Shown: piece after piece, positions 10,039-23,074 of the stretch
How the letters are laid out: the number at the start of each line of letters is the position of its first letter
Position numbering within the stretch: position 1 is the stretch's first letter
Assembly (NCBI GenBank): GCA_905331475.1
Contig: CAJNYU010003045.1
Coordinates: 62,001-126,000, forward strand
Source: Rotaria socialis
Taxonomy: Eukaryota > Rotifera > Eurotatoria > Philodinida > Philodinidae
Length of the DNA stretch: 64,000 nucleotides
Direction of reading: 5' to 3'
The notes under the pieces: model-generated
Told to the model about the DNA's origin: nothing
What the model saw: the letters and a program-made list of their open reading frames with translations, nothing else
Database searches by the model: none
Program-made: the position numbers and the translations under genes

Positions 10039-13000
10039 AAAACGCTGTGGCTTCCAATAATGAAACATTTGTTGTTACGCTGATCTCATTTATTCAACAA
10101 ACAAACCTAATGATTTTTAGAAAGATGAATGTCTTAAACTACTGAACAGACAGTTTCTTGATAGATCGGTTGGAACGATAAAATAAATAACTTATTGTAG
10201 ATAAGACAAACTGTTGAAAGTTGAAAATTGTAACAAATATCTGCTTATTTTTTAGACAGCATAAAAACAATTTTGAAAAAGGAATTTTCTTTTCATGTGG
10301 GTTCTTTACTTGTTGTTAGTTTTGCAACAATAACAAAGTGTCACATGCAAGAAAAAAACTCAGAGGCAGTTCTCAAAATGAAAATAACTGCCGATTGAGT
10401 TTTAGCGTTCTATGAAACAAGAATTTGGTCGATATGTTATTGAAAATGAGTCACATGTTTCTTTCTGAACCAAACTACTGTGTTGCAAAACAAATTTTTG
10501 ATTGTATGACAGTAGACCTCTGATTCTATTGAATGAACTCTATCTAAAGTGCCGTCGCCGCAAAAGTATTTGAAAATATGTATTGATTTTTAAAGTGGTA
10601 ATTAATTTAAACCACAACTGCTGCTGCTAATCGATCAGATTCGTAGAGCCTTGCAATGTGAGAAGCTACTTGTATCGTCTTTTAATTGAAGATCATATAC
10701 ACTGGAGAATCAGTACAGTATTGTATTTAACTGGTGATGATATAACACGGCGAATGAATGTGAGGCTATCCATTTTTCGATAGGCTATCATCGAAGTTGT
10801 TTCCATTTTAATATCCATCTTATATCTGCCTTGAATTGATTGGACTTAAACGCTAACATATTCGTAGTTGGATGCGATTATTGAAAATAGAGGTGTCGGG
10901 TTAGCATTAAAAGTGAAAATAATACATTGATTTATTTCTCCAGGAAAATTGATTAATAATAAATCTTTAGAATTAAAAGTAATATCGGGGTTAGGAATGA
11001 TAAAATAGGGAATAAATCCGCATTAAGCATTTTCTTTACCATAATACACCAATGCATTATTTTCATTATTAATGCTAACCTGACACCTCTAGTTGAAAAA
11101 TTAAATTTTATGAGGTAAACATAAAGTTAAATATCGAATGAACATTTACGTCGATTTCTGGATTTATTTGGTATGACTGTTTACAGCAAATAAAAATAAA
11201 ACAAGACATACATTATTATCTATATCAATCGAATTACTTGCTATTTTTGTTTGTCAAACTAACTATTTTAATATTTTCTATGAAGTGATGTAAAATATTA
11301 TACTGTTCATTATTTTCATCAGGAATGTTTGTTTTAGCGTTTCTATTGAACTATTCAATGTTGCTGTAGTCGTGAAATCAAGTGTATCGTTTATCCTAAG
11401 AATAGCAGTCTATTACACGTCAGGTTGCAAGTTTTCTTCTCTAGTTTTATTACCAAAAAATAAATATTTCTCAAATGTATTCATATTCTACCATCTCTTC
11501 AAATATTTCTATCTAAAGATATTTCATCGAAAATAAAAATATTGTTGATGTACCAATGCGTGTAGTAATATTCGACAGTTTTTTCCTATTCAATCATTGA
11601 AATTCTAATAGTGTTTTTTCTTACTATATGTGCTCAGGTAATTGCGTATTTCTCGCATATTTTAATTCAAGCCATTGATAGATTTGTTCATCAAGTTTTA
11701 CGATTTCAAAAATATTCTGTTGTTTCTAGGATTTTGATGCTACTTTGAATAGTCGCTGTTTTGATCTCACAATGTTATAAATACAAAATCAAGTTAAGTA
11801 TATTCGCAGTTATTTTATCATGTGATGAACGACTACCACCAACATTAGTATCATTAATGCAAAGCACCATATAATGGCTCACTCTTGACACCATTTTATT
11901 CGTATCAGATCAGTCCAACGCTCATATTTAGTGACACGATAATCTCTGATGTCCATTGCAAAATCATTCGAGACATTGATATCTCTATATTCTCTTATTT
12001 TATTATGAAACAATTGCAAATACAACTGGCCATAGATAATGAATCACTTAGATAATAAATCAAATTATGTTTACAATCTGTAGGTGAAACTCTATTGGTC
12101 TTTAGTTCGCGTTCTAAAGAACATTTTGAATAGAACATCATTTATTTGCCAATCAATCGGTTTTTATTAGATTAATTTGTTTTTTGATCGGGAAAAATCT
12201 AATAAATAAAAATTACTAGAATTCTGGCAAAAATTACTTTTAGAGTGCACAATTAATCGATAGATTCAGTGCAGAGCATCATTTTTCCAGCTGAACGAAG
12301 AAAAAAATTGCATTTGAATGTGGCATTATATTGATAGATATTATTCGAAGACATTATTTTACTAGAGAATATTTTAAGGTGACTGCCTGCTTTCGAATTT
12401 GTCAGAGATCAGATCTATCGATAACTCTCTCTTAAAAAATGTATTCTTCGCTGTTAGTATATCGATTAGGAATAAAGTTGAAAGCAATTCTAACAAAATT
12501 TCAAAATTGTTGCAGATCTATTGATTACTATTGCTTTCAGATTCCGCGGTCTTACTAATCATTGCATGCTAATAAATACTCATTGTCAATTGCAAAAAAC
12601 TAAAAGAAATCATTGAAAATCATTCTAATGATCAACTTTATCAATCATGTTTCTTTTTTAAATTCATGTATGTAGTCGTTTTTCGCGCTTTAAACCAGAG
12701 ACACTCCCAATGAGCTACGAGTGGCAACGAAAACAAAACAAAATTATGTTATATTGCTTTCATAAGATTTACAATGAAGAACATCGGTTCAACATAAATA
12801 AAAACATTCCAATTATTATGCATGTCAGCTTTAATATTTTTTCATATAAATAAATTATATTACCTTTGGTAGTCACGGCTCAATATTCAAAACGAAATTT
12901 AGATTGATACTGATTTGTAAAAGTAGTATTAAAAAATCAACTTGAACTATTTTTATTTATTATTCTCTCCTAAAGAATGTCTATATAAGATGAAATAAAA

Positions 13001-15581
13001 GCATATTTTTTTCCGAGTCCAAGAATCATATTCAATATTAGTATAAACTTCCATAATAATATAGTTATCAATCGATGCATCGGTTCAAATTACTTCTAGG
13101 TAAAAAATGTTTTTCGATTTTTATTAAAGTATTTTTTTGTCATGTATGAAAACCTTGAGTACCAGAACCGAAATGCTAATTTTTGTTTGATACTCATTTT
13201 GCTTAATTTCTTCACGCTGAAGTCGTTGCGTAGTCTATTTATATCGTCTCATGTGAGTTTTTTTTAATTGTTTGCTATTTTTTGTAGGGCTGCATTTTTC
13301 TTTGCGAAGTAGATTCATGATAAAATTTTTAAAAATATATTTATCACATTAGAACAAATCTATCGCTCAGTTAAATGGTTCACTGTGTAAATATGTTCGT
13401 AATAACAAGTACTAGGTCTAAGACAAAATATGACGCTTATTTGACTCGAACTTTATACTTTATGACTAACAATGGTTCGTAGGTGAATCATATAGAAAAA
13501 AAAATTTCTCAAGGCTATTGCATATATATATATATATATGAATCCATAAAAAACGAAAAATATGTAAAATCGATGAACTATAATCATTATGAAACCGAAC
13601 AGTTTGATGTGGTTAATCTATGATGATACGGATATTATTGATCAGGAATGTTTCGTACAGTTCTAAAATAATCTTACGCGGTGAATATATATCATATAAT
13701 TTATTTTGATCGATCTGAAGATTGTTTTTCATATTCAGCATACAACCAATAAATTCAGTAATGTTGTTTTTTGGGTAATATTCATAAAAAATCTATTGTA
13801 CACTTTTTAATCATACATTTCTCTAATGAATTGCTTCTTTTTAGAATAACTAGAAATGTGAATTTTATTTTTGGCTGAAAAAAATTATGCTGCCGTATGA
13901 CATATCATTGCAATAATAATACATGAATAATTGCTCGAATTTACAATGATGACCATGTTTTAATATGCGACATTACGATTGATTATACAGGCATGCTTCA
14001 CTCATTATTTTCTGTCATTTTTTATGTAAAAAATAGAACAGGTATGTCTTTTCAAGATATGATTATTTTGTTTGTATGTACTGTCTTTGCTCCAATGGTC
14101 TTTACTTTAAGATAAAAATGAGTATACTTTATCCTTAGTTCTGGCTTTTTCCTCGTTTATTTATGTAATGTTGAAGATAAAAACAAAATAAGTGGGTGTA
14201 CGTCATTTTGGTCCATAAATATTTTCGCTTATTCGTATCCATTGATAAAATAACGTTAAGAGAAAAAAAACAACAAAAACTGGCTATGTATTTACTAACT
14301 GTTTTTTAGTACAGGTAAAATATATTTATTTGAATAATCTTCAAGCATTCATTGAATATAAACGTAGTTATTGATCAAAAAAATGTCATCGCGATAATAA
14401 GAGACGAAGTCAAGTTATTATTAACAACATTTAACAAGATAAGATTAAAATTTATCTCTGAGAATATTGTATTTAGACACAAAGAAGGTGAAAAATAGAA
14501 TTTTTTCGCTTTCTAAATTAGAATATTCCATTCAATGAATGCAACTGAAATACCAATAATTTTAACCATCCTTTCATTAAAGTACAAGTAGATTTTGTCA
14601 TAAAATCATGAAAGTCAAGATTTCAGTGATACAATTGTTTTAATTTGATAAATATTAAACCTATAGAAAAAAGAAAGAAATTTATCTTATTTTCTATTCA
14701 TTGTCAATGCAATTTTCTGATAAATAACTATAATGATTTGTAAGAATAAATCGTTATGCATCATTGCAAATAAAATACTTGATAATATCTATACACCATC
14801 CAGTCAGTTAAAGGTCATAACATCAACCATTAACTATGCGAAAAGTCCTCTTTTATACTTCACAGATCGCGTGACTACTATCTGATCAAATAGAATTGAA
14901 ATTTAGAATATAATGATTCTCATCATTGTTTACATTCCGAAGGCACACATTTCAAGCCATGAAAACCGACGATGAATATCTTATACAGATATGAATGTTT
15001 TTCTTCATCACAACCATCAGTCAAGAATAAAAATTATGATATATTGCCAAGTCGATACCTTCAAACATATCTCTATTGATAAAAACTGATCATGAATAAT
15101 CTTACATAAAACTTTTTTTGCTTTAAATCCGATTATTTGCAGAATAATTATTAAATCATCAATAGATTATTAGCGAGCGTGTGCTAGACATTGTCGATCG
15201 AAACAAATTCAACCATCATATAGGACATGGAGACTAAAAATTAATAAATATAGAAATAATTTATCTATACTGCTTTTAGTAATGGATTGACATTCGTTAA
15301 ATCCGTACAGATAGAAGAATGAGGGTATATTATGAAATCAATGATCAACCAGAGACGGCTATACTATGTAAATCTACAAGTGTGACCATATTTTTTTCCC
15401 GGGATAATGTAAGTAAACGAAGAGAACATATGCATTCCTTTTTTTGTTTTTTTATTAATACATTTTTTAAATAATCATTTCATATTTGCTACGCTTGACA
15501 TCACATGAGAGAAAATATGTGATTATATAAATGCGTTAGATTCAACAAAACAGAAATAAACATATATTTAAAAACAGTTCT
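10039..15581. other. 5.5-kb stretch without genes
   Basis: Very AT-rich, dense in stops, with no conserved coding segment on either strand. A candidate poly(A) region for the third repeat gene lies near 10180. It holds the inverted-repeat element at 10888-11091 and a TA microsatellite near 13523-13540. Otherwise nothing recognised. Confidence 0.5.
10888..11091. mobile_element. Small non-autonomous element with about 40-bp terminal inverted repeats
   Basis: The left end starting TAGAGGTGTC and the right end finishing GACACCTCTA are inverted copies of each other over about 41 bp, with roughly four mismatches. The enclosed 120 bp are AT-rich and have no coding capacity. Both ends are bordered by TA, consistent with the TA target duplication of Tc1/mariner-type elements. 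This is a MITE by structure; assignment to a superfamily is inference from the TA dinucleotides only. Confidence 0.7.
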
Positions 15582-18500
15582 ATGCAAGGTGATAGTTATC
15601 ATCTTCGACAATCTGTCGATACTCAGAATAAGACATTTTCGCCTTATTTTTCGAGTATTGACACTTCTAATAATGGACAAATGCACAACTCTTCCCAACC
15701 GTAAGTCAAATAATCAATTGTCAATCTAAAATTTTAATATAAAACAACACGAAAATAAAATTGCTGTTCGTTTAGAACTTTCACACCACCAAATCAACAA
15801 AAGTTTGATGCGTCTGAAAAGGGTAAGATCATATAATTTTTTTTCAAAATTGAAAATTATTTTGAGTGATACTTCTTATTGAGAGTTATACTCAATGATC
15901 AAGTTATGAGACTATGATATGCTTCAGTGTATTTGTATCAATGGCCATACTTAAAATACTTATATACAAATATTTTTTTTGGAATGAAGTCATCTCTTGA
16001 AAACAAAACAAAAACATTCTAGATTTGACGAATAATTCTCAATTAAGAGATTTTTTACTTTTGTTTAACTACCTTCATAAATAATCTACAAATAGAAAAT
16101 TTTATTTTCAGCAACAAAAATGATTCCTATCGACATTGACATGAATTTGAAAAAAAACATGGGCGAGCATTCCACAATTTATTATGATATTCAAGGACTT
16201 GTACTTCGACGAGGCCAACCATTTTCATTTACCATAACATTTAATCAAGATTTACCTATCGATAAATATAATTTGTCAATTATTTTCAAGTCTCAAACAT
16301 GGCAGAATTTTCCCCGTGTGAAAATTCCATTAAACGGTTCATCAAATGGATGGTCAGCAAAAAGATTATCTACAAAAGATCAGGAGAATAATTGTGTTTA
16401 TTTTCAAATCTGTTCTCCATGTGATGCTACTATTGGAAAATATTCTGTACGTATACAATAATATATTCTTGCGATGTAAATACACTTTTTCTGTTAATAG
16501 CTTTTCCTAGAAATCTCTCCTCTCAAAAGTGGCTTAGCTACTAAGCAAGATCTTTCTGTTTTTCAATTCGACATTGATATTTATATTCTGTTCAATCCAT
16601 GGAACAGTACTGATGTATGCGGATTATTATCATCGGATCAAATTGCAGAATATGCTCTCAGTGAACATGGACAAATCTATCTTGGTTCTTCTGAAATTCC
16701 TCAATCGATACCATGGAACTTTGGTCAATTTGACAGAGATGTTTTACTTACAGCTCTGAGTCTTCTTAATAAAACAAGTTTACCGACTGAATCTCGTATT
16801 GATATGTCTTTAATTCTTCGTCGTCTATCATCGAAAGTATGCTCAGATCCTGGAGCACATGATGGTATATTTCCACCATCATCGGATGAGTCTTTATCGT
16901 TACATCAGAAGAATGGATATACAAGTAGTTCAGCTATTTTAAAACAGTATTTACTATCAAATGGCCAATCGGTTCAAGGTGGTAGTGGCAGTAATTGGCA
17001 ACACGCTGCCGTATTTTGTAGTCTATGCCGATCACTAGGTATTCCATCACGTATTGTTACTGTTTACAATGCAACGTGTGGAGCTCAAGAACAAGAAAAT
17101 ATAAATTTACACGGTGGCACAAGGCAACGACCGATTATAGTAGTAAATAAAAAAGTAACTCGGTGAGTAATGACAATTTCTATTGGATTTTATTGAATTT
17201 TTACTGATAGACCTTGGTATTTGTGGAATGAATGTTGGATGCGCCGAGATGATATACCAGCACAGAACTCTGGCTGGCAAGTAGTAGACTCATCTGCTAT
17301 CGATTATAATACAAGTAAATAAAAAATTCTACATTAGTTATTACGATAACAATCCTGCGTAATTTAGAAATGCGACGCATTGGGCCATGTGCAGTTTCAG
17401 CTTTGAGATCTGGCACATTGAGTTTAAAATGGGATACACCAGATATTTATAGTGTACTCAACGCTAATAGAAGTTATTGGCTCGTTTATCCAGATAGAAG
17501 TAAAAAACTAATAAGTAAGAATTTGAATTATAATAAAAATTTATTTTTGAATCAATATAGAATAATTACTAGTTAGAATTAGTAAAAACCTGATGGTCCA
17601 TCTAAATGAATATTAAAGCGTAAATGAGAATGAATTTCTATTATGAATCGAACGCCGAGAAATTCTATAAAACGCTTATAGCTACGTATCCTTATTTGTA
17701 CAATAGCTTGATAATCTCATATCAAGAACAATATTTTATTTTGCTGATTTATTTCATAGATATGGAAGAAAATGTGACTGATACAAAAGTTCTTACAAAA
17801 TCTTTAAGAAAAGAAAATGAATATGACGATATTACAAGCAATTATAAGCTCGAAAAAAGTACTTCGAATGAAAATAATGCTTTTTTCTATATCTTCATTC
17901 TCTTTCTATCTTCAATTTAAATAGCTTCTAATCAAATACCTCCACATCATGATGTTAATATCGACATAGATATTCCTAACAGTTTGAGGGTAAATTGTTC
18001 CACTTAACTATAGTTTTTTTTACAACAGTATAATTTTCTAGTTCGGTGATAATCTTCAAGTAATTCTCAATGCAACGAATCTATCAAATAAACCACGCAC
18101 ATTAGCTGTTGCCTTGAGACTGATAAGACTTAATCCTACTATTGAAATAAAACCAAACGCAAACAACCAAACTCAAGCTCAGCATGTTTTTCAAAACGCA
18201 AATCCAGAAATAATAAACATAAATTCACAAACACCAATTCAATCAATTGTACAAGCTGTTCGTCTTGATATCTATGAGGGTGAGTTCAACATAACTTATA
18301 TAAATCCATAAATATTTAATCAACTTTAGATACGATCATACCAATCAAAGTGGCACACCATCATCAGGTATGGACAGGATGTTTTGACAGTTTACTCAAA
18401 TTATATATCAGCGGGATTGTCAAAGAGACGGGACAAATCTATCAAAACGAAAAATATATCATCAATGAACATGATGAGATCATGCAAGTGGTAAGATAAC

Positions 18501-21500
18501 TGAAAATTTTGAAACCATCTCACTTTTCATCTTCTTTACAAGTCTATTGAAAATGATGTGATACAAGAGGGTCAATCGGCGAAACTTCAAATACATCTAA
18601 ACAACTCATCACCATTTCCCTTAAATAACGCGAGTATTACCATAGACGGTTTCGGCATATCTAAAACCATTCCAATCACGTAAGACAATCATACCTTCGA
18701 TCAAAAGACAACCACATGTTTTCTTTAGTGAACCACTCCAATCAAACACCAGCACAACTATACCAGCAGAATTTATCCCATCACGACTCGGCCTTAGTCG
18801 ATTGGATATAACATTAACCAGTGATTCAATCAGAGTTCCACCGAAATCTGTTGCACTCGAAGTAAAAGAACACATACCGCAACATGATCGAAACCAGGAT
18901 GAACAACTAACATCATCCAACATCAATCAAGAAGTCACATCACCATCCTCAAGCGAAAAAAGCAACACACATCACTGCCAAAGCATAACCACCACTCTAC
19001 CAACAAAGGTCTCTCCATCAACACCAATTTCTCAAGCGACACCAAAAGAAACACAGCCTGCGGCTTCTGCTCCATTAACAAGACCGAAATCTGATGACGA
19101 TGACAAATCATCATTACCACAACCATCAGTAAACTCTAAATCTATCGATGAATTGAAAGCCGAAGCAGTACCAGCATCCACTGCATCGAAATCTGTTCTT
19201 GAAGACAAATCAAACACACCAGGAGTACCACCCTCGACAGAATCTAAACCTGCTTCTGAAGTGCAAGCTAATGCATCAATAGCAGCAGTCGAATCTAAAC
19301 ATGCTGATGAAGTGATAGCTGAACCACCAGTAGCAGCATCTGAATCAATACCTGCTCATGAATTGAAAGCTGAACCACCAGTAGCAGCAGCTGAATCAAC
19401 ACCTACTGATGAATTGAAAGCTGACGCACCAGTAGCAGCAGCTGAATCGATACCTGCTCAACAATCGAAAGTAGACGCAAAAGTAGCAGCTGCAGCATGT
19501 GTAACTGTTGATATAGTCAAAGCAGAACCACCCCCAGCAGCTGAATCTGTGACTGTCGATGAAGTGAAAGCAGCAGCACCACCAATTGAATCTGTACCAG
19601 CTCCTGCAGTGATGGCACAATCNNNNNNNNNNNNNNNNNNNNNNNNNNNNNNNNNNNNNNNNNNNNNNNNNNNNNNNNNNNNNNNNNNNNNNNNNNNNNN
19701 NNNNNNNNNNNNNNNNNNNNNNNNNNNNNNNNNNNNNNNNNNNNNNNNNNNNNNNNNNNNNNNNNNNNNNNNNNNNNNNNNNNNNNNNNNNNNNNNNNNN
19801 NNNNNNNNNNNNNNNNNNNNNNNNNNNNNNNNNNNNNNNNNNNNNNNNNNNNNNNNNNNNNNNNNNNNNNNNNNNNNNNNNNNNNNNNNNNNNNNNNNNN
19901 NNNNNNNNNNNNNNNNNNNNNNNNNNNNNNNNNNNNNNNNNNNNNNNNNNNNNNNNNNNNNNNNNNNNNNNNNNNNNNNNNNNNNNNNNNNNNNNNNNNN
20001 NNNNNNNNNNNNNNNNNNNNNNNNNNNNNNNNNNNNNNNNNNNNNNNNNNNNNNNNNNNNNNNNNNNNNNNNNNNNNNNNNNNNNNNNNNNNNNNNNNNN
20101 NNNNNNNNNNNNNNNNNNNNNNNNNNNNNNNNNNNNNNNNNNNNNNNNNNNNNNNNNNNNNNNNNNNNNNNNNNNNNNNNNNNNNNNNNNNNNGTTTTGG
20201 AACAATCAGATCCAGCACCAGCAGCTGAATCTTGGCCTGCTGATGAAGTGAAAGCAGTAGCACCAGCAATTGAATCTGTACCTGCTCCAGAAGTGATGGC
20301 ACAATCAGTAGCGTCCCCATTACCTGAGAAAACAGCTGCCAATGAATTGAAACCAGAAATACCAGCAGCAGCTGCATCTGTGCTTACTGATGAAGTAAAA
20401 GCAGAAGCACCAGTAGCAGCTGAATCTGTACCTACTGATGAAGTGAAAGCAGCAGCACCATCAATTGAATCTGTACCTGCTAATGAAGCGAAAGCAGCTG
20501 CACCAGCAATTGAAACTGTGCCTGCTCCTGAAGTGATGACACATTCAGTAGCGTCTCTATTACCTGAGAAAATAGCTGCTGATCAATTGAAACTAGAAAT
20601 ACCAGCAGCAGCTGCATCTGTACTTACTGATGAAGTGAAAGCAGAAGCCCCACTAGCAGCAGCTGAATCGATAGCCGGTCAAGAAATTAAAGTAGAAGCA
20701 CCAGCACCAGCAGCTGAATCTTTGCCTGCTGATGAAGTGAAAGCAGTAGCACCAGCAATTCAGTCTGTACCTGCTCCAGAAGTGATGGCACAATCAGTAG
20801 CGTCACCATTACCTGAGAAAACAGCTGCCAATGAATTGAAACCAGAAATACCAGCAGCAGCTGCATCTGTAGCTGCTTATGAAATTAAATCAGAAGTAGC
20901 AGCGGCAGAGGCTCAATGTAAGCTTGCTGAGGAAGGGAGGCGGGAAATGGATGTAGAGGTGGTTTATGTTGTTGGCCCAGCGGTGGTAGCGTATGAAGAA
21001 GAGAGAGGAGACGTTGCATTGTTGGATGTGGTACCTTCTTTGAAATCGGTGGATCATTCGGAAACTAAAATTGATTGTCAGAAGGTGGATGATAATGGAA
21101 GTCTTGTAAGTGATGAAGATGGTTTTGCGACACCTGATACGTTGCCCGAATCTGGGAATGAGTTGGAGAGTGTTTTTGCAATATCAAATTTGTCGCCATC
21201 GTGTGGTGTTGTGGTTGAGACAAGTGGTACCTTCAAGTCGGAGTCGTTGGAGCAAATGGTGGGTTCGGCGAATGCTGATGAAGTAGGTATTGTTTCCCTG
21301 GGCCCATTGGTTGTGGAGTCAGAGGGACCATCGGAAGATATTGATATGTTTGAAATTTTGCAGATCGTCAACGTTATGGCTGAAGTGCTGGGTATCCCGG
21401 CGTGCGTTGATAGCAGCCGAAAAGGCGTGTCTTGTGGAGAACCGGTAAGAGAAGGAGTAAGGTCATCGGAGATTTTGAATGCGAATTGTAATTGCGTTCA

Positions 21501-22698
21501 GGGCTTGGAAAGGATTCCTGAAGAAATGAAAGAGAATGCCCCGATGGTAGTTGTTATGCAAGGGAAGGTTGCTGAAGCTGATGTTCTCTATGGTGCGTTG
21601 TCTTCGGATGCATCAAAGGAGCGTGTGGCTGAAACGACTTTGCCTAGTGGCTCAACGGTGGTGCCACGAATAGTGATAACAGAAGTGGAACTGTTTGACT
21701 GTGATGAAATGACTCCGCTGGAACAGTTAAATGAGGTGAATGAAATGCTGACATCAGCGATCGCGCAGTTGGAAACTCGTATTGCGATGATTGATGGAAA
21801 TTCTGCGTCTGGGGATGTGGAAATAATATCAAACGATGCTAATTTTGCTAATAATGCGGAGGACAGCAGCCATACAAATTCAATATCTGAAGCTCCGGAC
21901 AGAGAATCTCTGCCAGCTTTGGGGACTCTCGACGACCTGAGAAAAGCAGAAGGTTTTCAACCGATTTGTATCGGAGCTGTGCGCGTTGTTGAAGATTCGA
22001 CCGTACTGGCAAATAAAATGGATAGTGGAGATGCTGCGGATAAAAATGAATTAACCAGTACTTCGTCTAATGAATCAAACACGGGAAACGAGACAGTACC
22101 AGCAGTGTCTGACGATGCGAAAAAACCTGCAGGGTTTATTGCAAAAGCTTTGGTTTTTTTTCAGAGAAAATCGGATGCTGAAAGAGAATCTGCTGAAGGT
22201 GACAATCAGGTTGTGGTCGATGATTTGGAAGAAGAGAAATTTACATTGATCGAATCAGTGATTTCTAACCCTGCCCCACCATCTGGTTCTGAAAAAGAGA
22301 AGAAAAAAAATGATAATTTAACAAACGCTGCTACATCTCGCAAAATTCATGAAAAAGTTGCAGAACATGTGGCTAGTGTTGACGCGGGTGCTGCGATAGA
22401 AAATATTAATCCAGCAGTGATTGAATCGAAGATTATTTTACAAGGTTTATCATCAACAATCGTCGATGGAAAGAATATCGCAGACAGTAAACCAATTGTA
22501 GTTAGTCCAGTTCAATCGCAGATAGAATGCTCAGAATCAGTGGGCAACGTTGAAGTTACCAAGCAAATTAATGATGTAAAATTGGAATCAGACTTTGCAA
22601 CTGGATCAAATGAAATATCATCAAAGGGAGCTGCGATGGCTGATAACGCACAGAAATCCATCGATACTAAAATAGAAAAAATCGCAGAAGTCAAGTAG
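15582..22698 (+). CDS. Transglutaminase-fold pseudoenzyme with giant Ala/Pro/Glu-rich tail
   Basis: Exons: 15582-15700, 15776-15822, 16112-16450, 16511-17162, 17211-17314, 17368-17514, 17760-17858, 17925-17989, 18042-18279, 18330-18490, 18543-18679, 18729-22698 (phases agree; 2,025 aa if the N gap length is right). In order: N-terminal beta-sandwich (about residues 60-175), catalytic-core fold (to about 500), two C-terminal Ig-like domains (to about 745), then a long low-complexity tail. Core landmarks match animal transglutaminases: Phe-Asn-Pro-Trp, Leu-Gly-Ile-Pro-Ser-Arg, Trp-Asn-Glu-Cys-Trp-Met, Gly-Trp-Gln-Val-Val-Asp. The catalytic Cys is replaced by Asn330 and the His by Tyr389; Asp412 remains. 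The spacing of 59 and 23 residues matches the family triad. Cross-linking activity is therefore not expected; a structural role like that of erythrocyte band 4.2, also an inactive relative, is an inference. The weakest exon call is the 17858/17925 junction. Confidence 0.8.
19150..20900 (+). repeat. Coding Ala/Pro/Glu repeat array in transglutaminase-like tail
   Basis: The tail repeats short units of the form Glu-Ser-x-Pro-Ala-Asp/Pro-Glu-Val-Lys-Ala-Glu/Ala-Ala-Pro-x-Ala-Ala, about 17-20 residues each. A longer unit of about 90 residues is duplicated on the right of the gap: the string beginning Val-Met-Ala-Gln-Ser-Val-Ala-Ser-Pro-Leu-Pro-Glu-Lys occurs near 20295, 20535 and 20790 in nearly the same words. 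High DNA similarity between copies explains the assembly gap inside the array. Confidence 0.85.
19623..20193. other. Assembly gap of 571 N
   Basis: A run of 571 undetermined bases inside the Ala/Pro/Glu repeats. Coding frame is the same on both sides when the gap is taken at face value, so the stated length is at least frame-compatible. Copy number of the repeat inside it is unknown. Confidence 0.95.
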
Positions 22699-22726
22699 AT
22701 GAGCGAAAATTGAGTTGGTTAGTTTC

Positions 22727-22732
22727 AATAAA
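22727..22732 (+). terminator. Candidate poly(A) signal AATAAA
   Basis: Canonical hexamer 29 nt after the stop of the transglutaminase-like gene, giving a very short 3' UTR. A further AT-rich region follows immediately. Confidence 0.55.
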
Positions 22733-23074
22733 GACAATATAACATAATCAAAACTTATGAACGTTCCTTTTTTTTAAAATATGACCTGTTTTTCCTACCA
22801 ATAACAAAAAGAAATACTGTGAAATTGATTTGCTAGAAATAAAGATTTTTTTGATTTATGATTTAAACTTATTTCGTGGATTTTCGTCTAGCGCGAACTG
22901 AGCAATGTATCAAATGCTGGTCGTCGTGGAAATTAAAAAGAAGAAAAAATTCTTTTGGAACGTATTTGAAGCGATATTCCTATCAACATGACACAAAGTA
23001 ATATATGAGTTAATTTTTGTATACAACTCATTAAGATTGCAATAATGTTTCAGACTATCAGCACATATTATAAC

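Noticed and set aside
19396..20377. Three long minus-strand frames across the 571-N gap
   Set aside because: Open only because Ns are read as non-stop codons and the repeats lack stops on the reverse strand.
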